64,000 nt of DNA. Source: Bacteroidota bacterium. GTDB lineage: Bacteria > Bacteroidota > Bacteroidia > Chitinophagales > Chitinophagaceae. A program made the position numbers and the translations under genes. Below the pieces are notes generated by a model. The model ran no database searches. It had not been told where the DNA came from and saw nothing but the letters and a program-made list of their open reading frames with translations. The stretch spans positions 22,314 to 86,313 of the forward strand of contig SXXL01000042.1 in NCBI GenBank assembly GCA_005789565.1, in the 5' to 3' direction. Position 1 is the stretch's first letter. Each line of letters starts with the position of its first letter. Shown one piece after another: positions 18,249 to 25,537 of the stretch.

Positions 18249-19130
18249 ATGTCGACAACAACAGCATCCGTTCAGCAAACCAAATGGTGGACCGGGGGAA
18301 AAAGCCCCTTCAACCTCGAGTATGGTAAACTCATGATGTGGTATTTCCTCATGAGTGATGCCTTCACGTTCGGGGCTTTCCTGATCTCCTATGGAACGAT
18401 CCGTTTCAGCCAGAATTTTTGGCCCGATCCCAACGTAGTCTTCAATGCTTTTCCCGGTGCGGGCCATGCGAACCTGCCGTTGGCCTTTGTGAGTGTAATG
18501 ACCTTTATCCTGATCATCAGTTCGGTGACGATGGTGTTGGCGGTGCATGCCGGTCACAACAACGATAAGAAGAGTGTGATCAAGTGGTTGATCTGGACCA
18601 TCATCGGGGGCGCAGCCTTCTTGGGTTGTCAGGCTTGGGAGTGGCATCACCTGATCACCGGCGAGCATGCGGTGTTGATGGATGGTCGGCTCGACATCGT
18701 GGGACAAACCACCAGCGTCAATCCCTGGGGTGACTTGGTCACAAATGAAGCGGCGATCGCGGCGTTGGCCAAGACCCCGCATGAAACGCTCGTCAGCTTG
18801 GCACACCTGAGCGATCACAACATCACGCACGAAGCGGCCATGAACATGAATCACGACGACCTGATGAAGACGGTTTCGGCCAACCTCGATGCCCTGCACA
18901 TCCGCAAGAATGGTCCCGTTGCCTTCGGCGGATATTTCTACGGCATCACCGGGTTCCACGGCTTCCACGTATTCTCCGGCGTGATCATTAATATTATCAT
19001 GCTGATCATGACGCAGAAAGACGTGTTCGCTAAACGCGGCCATTACCTGATGATCGAGAAAGCCGGACTCTACTGGCACTTCGTGGATCTGGTTTGGGTA
19101 TTCGTCTTCCTCTGCTTCTACTTGATCTAA
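18249..19130 (+). CDS. coxC: Cytochrome c oxidase subunit III (second copy, with central insertion)
   Basis: 293 residues. The N-terminal half has subunit III helices (MMWYFLMSDAFTFGAFLISY, VSVMTFILIISSVTMVLAV). The C-terminal half has FYGITGFHGFHVFSGVIINI and YWHFVDLVWVFVFLCFYL. Between them lies a soluble insertion of roughly 80 residues (about 135-215) containing many His and Asp residues (HLSDHNITHEAAMNMNHDD). It is longer than the preceding paralogue. Subunit III stabilises proton uptake to the oxidase core. A heptad repeat array begins immediately after its stop codon. Confidence 0.92.
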   Translation: MSTTTASVQQTKWWTGGKSPFNLEYGKLMMWYFLMSDAFTFGAFLISYGTIRFSQNFWPDPNVVFNAFPGAGHANLPLAFVSVMTFILIISSVTMVLAVHAGHNNDKKSVIKWLIWTIIGGAAFLGCQAWEWHHLITGEHAVLMDGRLDIVGQTTSVNPWGDLVTNEAAIAALAKTPHETLVSLAHLSDHNITHEAAMNMNHDDLMKTVSANLDALHIRKNGPVAFGGYFYGITGFHGFHVFSGVIINIIMLIMTQKDVFAKRGHYLMIEKAGLYWHFVDLVWVFVFLCFYLI

Positions 19131-19208
19131 CAACTAATGACTAACAACTAACGACTGAAAGCTAACGACTACGACTCTGAACCCTGAACTCCGAACTCTG
19201 AACTATTA
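19131..19208 (-). repeat. Heptad repeat array B
   Basis: It starts one base after the coxC stop. Read on the minus strand the units are GTTCAGA, GTTCGGA, GTTCAGG, GTTCAGA, a shortened GTCGTA, then diverged GTCGTTA, GCTTTCA, GTCGTTA, GTTGTTA and GTCATTA. The 7-base period is kept while the unit sequence drifts. It fills almost the whole coxC-coxD gap and ends 5 bp before the coxD ATG, so it must be transcribed within the oxidase operon. Confidence 0.92.
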
Positions 19209-19212
19209 AGTT

Positions 19213-19635
19213 ATGATACATCCCGCCTTCGAAGAAGTAACCGAACATCACCACGTAGACGACGCAACCTTTAAGAAGCGTGTCCGCAACACTACCATTT
19301 TGTTGTCGGTCATCACCGTGGTGGAACTGGCCATTGGTCTGGCTATCTACAACATCCACAAGGGTGAGAATCCCAGTGAACTGCTGGTGCTCATGTTCAA
19401 GGGGATGGTTTGCATCCTGACCTTGGCCAAGGCCTACTACATCGTATCAGTGTTCATGCACCTGGGCGATGAGGTCCGCAATATGATCATGACCATCGTG
19501 GTTCCCTTGCTGCTCTTCGTGTGGTTCATTGGCGCTTTTATCTGGGATGGCAGTTCGTATAAGAATTTGCGCAACAAATACGATCGGCATTTCAAGGAGT
19601 CTACCATGCCCGTCAAGCATGGGGCACATAAATAG
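19213..19635 (+). CDS. Cytochrome c oxidase subunit IV family protein
   Basis: 140 residues with three predicted helices (TTILLSVITVVELAIGLAIY, GMVCILTLAKAYYIVSVFMHLG and MIMTIVVPLLLFVWFIGAFIW) after a His-containing N-terminus (EEVTEHHHVDD). The pattern AKAYYIVSVFMHLGDE is typical of the prokaryotic COX4/CyoD-like family. It is a small accessory subunit of the oxidase. The ribosome site must lie at the edge of the repeat array upstream. Confidence 0.9.
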   Translation: MIHPAFEEVTEHHHVDDATFKKRVRNTTILLSVITVVELAIGLAIYNIHKGENPSELLVLMFKGMVCILTLAKAYYIVSVFMHLGDEVRNMIMTIVVPLLLFVWFIGAFIWDGSSYKNLRNKYDRHFKESTMPVKHGAHK

Positions 19636-19646
19636 TCGTTTTCGCC

Positions 19647-19681
19647 GAACCCCCGGGGTTCCCGGTTGTTCTAAGAACGAC
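19647..19681. promoter_or_regulatory. Two adjacent dyads upstream of sco
   Basis: GAACCCCCGGGGTTC (19647-19661) is a 7-bp inverted repeat with a one-base centre. GTTGTTCTAAGAACGAC (19665-19681) is a 17-base dyad with eight pairs, one of them G-T, around a single A. They occupy the coxD-sco gap and end 14 bp before the sco start. A protein-binding operator or small mRNA structure is possible; no T-run is present. Confidence 0.4.
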
Positions 19682-19695
19682 GCAATCGTATCACC

Positions 19696-20493
19696 TTGAA
19701 CAAACGTGCTTTTCTCGCCATTTTATTGGCACTCTTCGTGCCCCTGGTGGCTTATTTTCTGGTGTCTGACCTGAGTGGGTCGGCCACGCAAATGCCCCGC
19801 CATTATTTTCCGGACTCCGTGGTACAGCGGGTTCAAAAGGGAAAGCAAGTGTCCGATACCGTTTGGCATCGGGCGCAGGAGCCGCGATTGATCAATCAAC
19901 TCGGCGACACGGTTACGTTCGATAGTTTGCGCGGGAAGATCCTCATCCTGGATTTCTTCTTCACGCGTTGCCCGACGATCTGCCCTTACATGACCCTGAA
20001 CATGAAACGGATGGCCGAGTCGATCCACAACGGCAAGCGGGTGGGGGACAAGACCAACAAGCGCGTTCATTTTGTGTCGGTCAGCATCGATCCGGAGAGG
20101 GACAGCCTGGCGCGGATCAAGGCCTGGGCCGATCGTTTTCAGATCAACCCCGACCAATGGTGGATCCTGACCGGCAACCGCGATTCCATTTATCGTTTCG
20201 TGTTGGAGGAGGTCAAATTGGGATTGATCGATGGGGAAGGCGTGGATTCCAATTTCGTGCACAGCGATAAGTTCGTGATGTTGGATTCGGCTCGTATCGT
20301 TCGCGGGTATTACAGCGGACTGGATTCGATGGAATTAAAAAAACTTTCGAATGACTTGGTGATGCTGACCATGGAGAAGGACCCGAATCGTAAATCTTTC
20401 CTCTCCGGCAAGCTTCCCATCATGGCCTTTGCTTTTCTGGCGGCCCTCTTTGGGGTGATCGCACTCATATTCTTCTTAAAAAAATCTCGCTGA
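19696..20493 (+). CDS. SCO1/SenC family copper chaperone for cytochrome oxidase
   Basis: 265 residues, anchored by an N-terminal helix (AFLAILLALFVPLVAYFLV). The thioredoxin-like fold carries the copper-binding motif CPTIC (Cys92, Cys96) in DFFFTRCPTICPYMT, and the third ligand His189 in NFVHSDKF. SCO proteins deliver copper to, or reduce, the CuA site of subunit II. An additional C-terminal helix (IMAFAFLAALFGVIALIFFL) gives a second membrane anchor. The start appears to be TTG at 19696, since no ATG precedes the anchor helix. Confidence 0.93.
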   Translation: MNKRAFLAILLALFVPLVAYFLVSDLSGSATQMPRHYFPDSVVQRVQKGKQVSDTVWHRAQEPRLINQLGDTVTFDSLRGKILILDFFFTRCPTICPYMTLNMKRMAESIHNGKRVGDKTNKRVHFVSVSIDPERDSLARIKAWADRFQINPDQWWILTGNRDSIYRFVLEEVKLGLIDGEGVDSNFVHSDKFVMLDSARIVRGYYSGLDSMELKKLSNDLVMLTMEKDPNRKSFLSGKLPIMAFAFLAALFGVIALIFFLKKSR

Positions 20494-20494
20494 T

Positions 20495-21037
20495 ATGCTA
20501 CCTGCTGTCTGGCAAAAAAATGACGCGAAAGCACGCGTCCTCATCTTTACGTTCTCGGCCATTGTCTTTGCTGCCGTGGTGATCTTGGGACGTATTCAAG
20601 TAAAGGTCGATCTGGGCTTTGATGTGCATCTCTTCGCCCGGATCAATGCTTTTATCAATTCCGGCGTGGCATTGTTGTTGCTCGGCGGGTTGTTCAGTGT
20701 AAAATCTAAGAACTATCTTTTGCACAAGCGCCTCATGATGGCGGCGATGATCCTTTCCGTCCTTTTTCTGCTGAGCTACATCGCGCATCACCTGTTTGCC
20801 GCGGAAACACCTTTTGGGGGTGCGGGCACGATCCGAACCGTGTATTACCTGATCCTATTCACGCATATTCCGTTGGCGGGATTGATCCTTCCGTTCATTT
20901 TATTCTCGGCCTATCGCGCACTCATCGGCGATTGGCCGGCACACCGGAAGTTGGTGCGATACACCTGGCCGATTTGGTTCTATGTGGCGGTGACGGGCGT
21001 GATCGTGTATTGTCTGATCAGTCCCTACTATCAATAA
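20495..21037 (+). CDS. DUF420 membrane protein, probable cytochrome oxidase assembly factor (CtaM/YozB-like)
   Basis: 180 residues with five predicted helices and conserved His residues near helix ends (LHKRLMMAAMI, YIAHHLF, LFTHIPLAGLILP, HRKLVRYTWPIW). This matches DUF420; members YozB and CtaM in Firmicutes are needed for maturation of heme-copper oxidases. It is separated from sco by a single base, supporting a shared role in oxidase assembly. It is the last gene of the respiratory operon and overlaps the convergent ROK regulator by 7 bp. Confidence 0.88.
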   Translation: MLPAVWQKNDAKARVLIFTFSAIVFAAVVILGRIQVKVDLGFDVHLFARINAFINSGVALLLLGGLFSVKSKNYLLHKRLMMAAMILSVLFLLSYIAHHLFAAETPFGGAGTIRTVYYLILFTHIPLAGLILPFILFSAYRALIGDWPAHRKLVRYTWPIWFYVAVTGVIVYCLISPYYQ

Positions 21038-22263
21038 CGATAGAGCACTTTGTTTCGGGCGATCAGGCAAGCGCCCATGACCCCGGCCCGTTCTCCCAAT
21101 TTGGAGAGTAGCAGCTGCGTATCACTGTTGATCAAGCTGAGTGAGTATTTGTTGAAGGCACTTCGGATGGGTAAGCGTAAATAATCGCCCGTTTCCGACA
21201 GGGTTCCGCCGAGGATCAACAGTTCCGGGTTGAATACGTTGATCAGCATGGCAATGCCCTTGCCCAATTTCTCGCCGATGTCGGCCAGGATCTCGATCGA
21301 AAGAATGTCCTCGTTCTGCGCAGCTTGAATAATGTCGAGCAACGTGATCTCGCCGACCGATTTTTTCTTCCGCATCGCGGAGGAGCTGGAGCCCTGTTCG
21401 ATCCGCTCGCGGAATTTTCGGATCAGGGCCATCCCGGAGGCTTCGGTTTCCAGACAACCTTTTTTCCCGCAGTGGCAAAGCACTTCGTTCTCGAAGAACG
21501 GAATGTGGCCAAACTCTCCGCTGAACCCCGATTTTCCGTAGTAAAGTTTTCCGTCGATCAACACCCCTAAGCCGATCCCGTAATCCATGTTCACGAACAG
21601 CACATTGCTGCGGTTCTGGATCTCCGCACCACAATATTCTCCGTAGGCCATGGCCCTGGAGTCGTTTTCCAATACCACCGGAATACCGATCTCCTTTTCG
21701 ATCACCGTGGCCAAGGGCTCTTCGTGGAAATGGAAATAGCTGTAACTATATCCATTGGTGTGATTGATGCGACCCGACAAGTTGATGCCCACGCTCAGGA
21801 TCTTTTCTTGCTTGATCTTCTGCTCCGAGATAAACTTTCGAATGATGATCATTAACTGTTGCAAGGATTCCGGCGTGTTTTCCAGCTTGTACGGGATCTT
21901 CTCGTGGAGGTCGACCAACTGCTTCTTGAAATTCAACAACCCCACATTCACGTAATATCGTTTTACATCCACCCCGATAAAGTAACAGGCCTCCGATACC
22001 AGCCCATAAATACTGGCCCTTCGCCCTCCGGTGGAATCAAATTTTCCCTCGTCCTTCAGCAAACCGTCCTCGATCAACTCATTCACCAGACTGGTCACCT
22101 TGGGCACACTGGTGTTCAATTCTCGGCTCAGTTCGGTGATGGTGGAATGACCATTCTGATCTATAATGTTGATAATCAGTCTTTTGAGCGAACGATTCTT
22201 AAACACCACCCCGGAGGCGTTCTCATCGCTGAATACTTCAAAAAGTCGGAGGTGGCTGGCCAT
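21031..22263 (-). CDS. ROK family transcriptional regulator (NagC/XylR type)
   Basis: 410 residues. An N-terminal winged helix-turn-helix (LIINIIDQNGHSTITELSREL through STGGRRASIYGL) is fused to a ROK sugar-binding domain. The ROK zinc site is present as CHCGKKGCLETEASG. The region GIGLGVLIDGKLYYGKSGFSGEFGH corresponds to the ROK signature. Such proteins repress sugar-use genes and release DNA on binding a sugar or sugar phosphate. It is divergent from the AGE epimerase gene across 164 bp, so it most likely controls the glycan locus that follows. The effector cannot be told from sequence. Confidence 0.9.
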   Translation of the reverse strand: MASHLRLFEVFSDENASGVVFKNRSLKRLIINIIDQNGHSTITELSRELNTSVPKVTSLVNELIEDGLLKDEGKFDSTGGRRASIYGLVSEACYFIGVDVKRYYVNVGLLNFKKQLVDLHEKIPYKLENTPESLQQLMIIIRKFISEQKIKQEKILSVGINLSGRINHTNGYSYSYFHFHEEPLATVIEKEIGIPVVLENDSRAMAYGEYCGAEIQNRSNVLFVNMDYGIGLGVLIDGKLYYGKSGFSGEFGHIPFFENEVLCHCGKKGCLETEASGMALIRKFRERIEQGSSSSAMRKKKSVGEITLLDIIQAAQNEDILSIEILADIGEKLGKGIAMLINVFNPELLILGGTLSETGDYLRLPIRSAFNKYSLSLINSDTQLLLSKLGERAGVMGACLIARNKVLYRY

Positions 22264-22427
22264 GGGTAGTTCATCCGCCCAAAAAGCGGAGAGGCAAACT
22301 AACCATTTTGGTCAAAAAACGGGCGAAAAACTTAGAGCTTACTAAAAAAAATTAAAAAGTAGCCCCGATTCTTAAAAAAATTGTGTTTATTTGAAGGCTT
22401 CGCTTTTCATCCATTCAACTGCTTGCC
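22264..22427. promoter_or_regulatory. Divergent control region between ROK regulator and AGE epimerase
   Basis: This AT-rich gap has poly-A tracts and a loose dyad TACT (22340-22343) ... AGTA (22358-22361) separated by 14 bases of A/T, a possible operator. A TTTATTTG box at 22386-22393 resembles the Bacteroidota -7 element (TAnnTTTG) with one mismatch and would serve the plus-strand operon. The dyad is weak because the region is of low complexity. Confidence 0.3.
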
Positions 22428-23624
22428 ATGCTTGCGAATGCTGCTGCGGCTACCTCTTTGGGGGTTGCCCGTTACAGTGAATTGTATTTATCCGAGTTAA
22501 AGGATAACATTCTGCCTTTTTGGGTGGAGCATAGTCGTGATGAAAAGAACGGCGGATTTTTCACCTGTTTGGATCGGTTTGGGAAGGTGTATGACACCGA
22601 CAAGTTTGTTTGGTTGCAGGGGCGTCAAGTTTGGTGTTTCAGTTACATGTATAAGAATCTGGAGGCGAATCCGCAGTGGTTGCATACGGCCTTATTGGGT
22701 GCGGAGTTTCTGAAGCAACACGGACGGGATGCCGAGGGTAATTGGTATTTCTCGTTGACGGCTGAGGGCAAGCCCTTGGTGCAGCCGTATAATATATTCA
22801 GTGATTGTTTTGCGACGATGGCGTTTGCGGCGTTGGACCGGGTGCAGCCTCGGGATGAGTGGAAGCAGATTGCACTCGATACGTTTGAGAATATCATTCG
22901 TCGGCAGGACAATTGGAAGGGCATGTACAACAAGGTGGTGCCGGGTACACGTCCCCTGAAAAATTTCAGTTTGCCGATGATCTTATGTAATCTCTCCTTG
23001 GAGTTGGAGCATTTGATCGGGGCGGATCGGGTGAATTCGTTTGCTCCGGAGGTGATCGATCAGGTGATGAATATTTTTTATCAGCCGGATTCGGGATTGA
23101 TCCTGGAGAATGTGCATCCGGACGGCAAGCCGTCCGATAGTTTCGAGGGACGGATATTGAATCCGGGTCACGCTATTGAGGCTATGTGGTTCATCATGGA
23201 TCTGGGTAAGCGTTTTCAGGATCAGTCCCTGATTGAAAAAGCAAAAGACATTTTACTACACACGTTAGAATACGGATGGGATCAAGAGAATGGCGGTATT
23301 TTTTATTTTCTGGACATCCAAGGCCATCCGCCTCAGCAATTGGAGTGGGATCAAAAACTTTGGTGGGTGCATGTGGAGACGTTGGTGGGATTGGCCAAGG
23401 GATATGCGCTCACGGGAGATCCGCGTTGCGCTCAGTGGTTCGAGAAAGTACACAAGTATACCTGGTCGCATTTTCGGGATGAGGAATATGGCGAGTGGTT
23501 TGGATATCTCAATCGCCGCGGCGAGGTGTTGTTGCCGTTGAAGGGGGGTAAATGGAAAGGATGTTTTCACATTCCGCGTTCCTTGTATCAGGTACATAAA
23601 ACATTATCTCAATTGCCCGGATGA
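22428..23624 (+). CDS. AGE family (N-acylglucosamine 2-epimerase-like) epimerase/isomerase
   Basis: 398 residues forming an alpha/alpha barrel as in the renin-binding-protein/AGE family. Conserved blocks are FWVEHSRDEKNGGFFTCLDR, KFVWLQGRQVWCFSYMY, LNPGHAIEAMWFIMDLG and KLWWVHVETLVGLAKGY. Members convert GlcNAc to ManNAc or interconvert glucose, mannose and fructose; the substrate here is not certain. There is no signal peptide, so it acts in the cytoplasm. First gene of the plus-strand glycan operon, it overlaps the next gene by 4 bp (ATGA at 23621). Confidence 0.9.
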   Translation: MLANAAAATSLGVARYSELYLSELKDNILPFWVEHSRDEKNGGFFTCLDRFGKVYDTDKFVWLQGRQVWCFSYMYKNLEANPQWLHTALLGAEFLKQHGRDAEGNWYFSLTAEGKPLVQPYNIFSDCFATMAFAALDRVQPRDEWKQIALDTFENIIRRQDNWKGMYNKVVPGTRPLKNFSLPMILCNLSLELEHLIGADRVNSFAPEVIDQVMNIFYQPDSGLILENVHPDGKPSDSFEGRILNPGHAIEAMWFIMDLGKRFQDQSLIEKAKDILLHTLEYGWDQENGGIFYFLDIQGHPPQQLEWDQKLWWVHVETLVGLAKGYALTGDPRCAQWFEKVHKYTWSHFRDEEYGEWFGYLNRRGEVLLPLKGGKWKGCFHIPRSLYQVHKTLSQLPG

Positions 23625-25510
23625 CGCTCAAGCGTATCTACATATTGCCCCTGATCCTGGTGTTGGCCGGGTTGAATCTAATGAGCGGTCGCTCTTCCTA
23701 TGCACAAACTCGTCGGGTTGATGTATTGGTGGTGGGTGGCGGCACGGGGGGTACGGCGGCGGGCATTCAGTCGGCTCGCACCGGAGCGCGTACATTGATC
23801 GTAGAGCCGACCCCTTGGTTGGGTGGCATGTTGACGGCGGCAGGTGTTTCGGCCACCGATGGCAATCATTTACTGCCATCGGGATTGTGGGCCGAGTTTC
23901 GGGAGCAGTTGTATAAAGTATATGGCGGTCCCAATAAGGTAGCTACCGGTTGGGTGAGCAATACGCAATTTGAGCCGCATGTGGGCGATAGCATTTTCAA
24001 ATCGATGGCGGCACGCGAATCGAATCTGACGGTGCTGTACGGTTATGAATTGGTCGCGGTAATTAAAAAAGGCGATCGGATTTGTGGCGCGAGGTTTCAG
24101 CATCTGACGACTGGAAAGAAATTGCTGGTGCGTTCCACACAGCTGATCGATGCTACGGAGTTGGGGGATGCGATCGCGCTGGCGGGTGTTCCTTTTGATG
24201 TGGGTATGGAAGCCTCTTCGGTAACGGGGGAGGATGTGAACGTTCCTGCAACGAACGATATCATTCAGGATATAACCTATGCTGCGATCTTGAAGGATTA
24301 CGGGTCGGGTGCGGATTGCACGATCGTCCGTCCGCCGAATTACGACCCGCGTGAATTTGACGGCGCTTGTACCGATTATTATTTGGACAAAACTCGTTTG
24401 GCGCCCAATGTGGATGCGAAGAAGATGATCACGTATGGTCAGTTGCCCAACCGGAAGTACATGATCAATTGGCCCGGGTATGGGAATGATATTTATTTGT
24501 CATTGATCTCATTGTCGCCGGCTCAGCGTCGACAGGCGTTGGAAGCGGCTAAGCAACAGACCCTACGGTTTATTTATTTTTTACAAACCCAATTGGGCTT
24601 TCGTCACCTTGGCTTGGCCTCGGATGAGTTTCAGACGGCCGACCGATTGCCCTATATGGTTTATCATCGGGAGGGAAGACGGATGCAAGGGGTAACCCGA
24701 TTTAAGGTACAGCATTTATCACGCCCTTTCAACGAGGATGCGCCGTTGTATCGGACGGGCATTTCGGTGGGCGATTATCCGATCGATCATCATCATCGGA
24801 AGAATTCGGAGGCACCGCAGCATCTGGGATTTTATCCGGTGCCTTCATATAATGTACCGTTGGGTTCTTTGATCCCGCGCCTGCAAAAAGGAATTATTGC
24901 CGCGGAAAAATCGATCAGTGTAAGCAATGTGGTCAATGGTACAACGCGATTGCAGCCTTGTGTGTTGTTGACGGGTCAGGCGGCGGGACTATTAGCGGCC
25001 AAAGCGGCGCTGACAAATCGTTCGGCAAAGGATGTGCCGGTTCGGGAATTGCAGCAAGCCTTGTTGGAGGCGAAGGCCTATATCGTGCCGTATGCCGATA
25101 TCACTCCCACGCATCCGCATTTTGCGGCGGTGCAGCGGATCGGGGCGACCGGATTGTTGCGCGGGCGTTTGCAACCTTCGGGCTGGGCCAATCGGACCTG
25201 GTTCGATGCGGATTCCGTTATTCAATGGCGTGAGCTGGCCACCGGATTACAGGACTATTTGGTACTCGAGTCCAAACAAGAGTCGCTGAATCTTGTTAGT
25301 GGGAACGATCTGCTTTGGGTGTTGCGCCAATTGGGGGTAGCAGAGGACCCCGCCCCCCAGGTCGCAGCCTTATACCAGCGATCTGGGTTTGGCAACTGGG
25401 TGGCCGACAGACCCGTCCGGCGCATCGAATTAGCAGTGGCATTGGACCAATTGGCCGATCCATTTCGCACGAAGGCCGTTGATCATCAGGGAAAATTTGT
25501 ATCACCATAA
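23621..25510 (+). CDS. Exported FAD-dependent oxidoreductase (FAD_oxidored family)
   Basis: 629 residues with a signal peptide (YILPLILVLAGLNLMSGRSSYAQ) followed directly by a dinucleotide-binding motif VDVLVVGGGTGGTAAGIQSA. The pattern LIDATELGDAIALAGV and the late QPCVLLTGQAAGLLAAKAAL strand belong to the FAD_oxidored (PF12831-type) family, often found beside glycoside hydrolases in Bacteroidota and sometimes mislabelled xanthan lyase. It may oxidise a sugar or glycan product in the periplasm. It is translationally coupled to the AGE epimerase and is followed by susC. Confidence 0.85.
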   Translation: MTLKRIYILPLILVLAGLNLMSGRSSYAQTRRVDVLVVGGGTGGTAAGIQSARTGARTLIVEPTPWLGGMLTAAGVSATDGNHLLPSGLWAEFREQLYKVYGGPNKVATGWVSNTQFEPHVGDSIFKSMAARESNLTVLYGYELVAVIKKGDRICGARFQHLTTGKKLLVRSTQLIDATELGDAIALAGVPFDVGMEASSVTGEDVNVPATNDIIQDITYAAILKDYGSGADCTIVRPPNYDPREFDGACTDYYLDKTRLAPNVDAKKMITYGQLPNRKYMINWPGYGNDIYLSLISLSPAQRRQALEAAKQQTLRFIYFLQTQLGFRHLGLASDEFQTADRLPYMVYHREGRRMQGVTRFKVQHLSRPFNEDAPLYRTGISVGDYPIDHHHRKNSEAPQHLGFYPVPSYNVPLGSLIPRLQKGIIAAEKSISVSNVVNGTTRLQPCVLLTGQAAGLLAAKAALTNRSAKDVPVRELQQALLEAKAYIVPYADITPTHPHFAAVQRIGATGLLRGRLQPSGWANRTWFDADSVIQWRELATGLQDYLVLESKQESLNLVSGNDLLWVLRQLGVAEDPAPQVAALYQRSGFGNWVADRPVRRIELAVALDQLADPFRTKAVDHQGKFVSP

Positions 25511-25537
25511 AAACCAACCATTCAAAAACGAGTGTTT

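Noticed and set aside
17967..19133. Long open frame of 388 codons on the minus strand opposite the two subunit III genes
   Set aside because: It is antisense to two clear oxidase genes, has no recognisable domain, and reflects codon bias of the plus strand.
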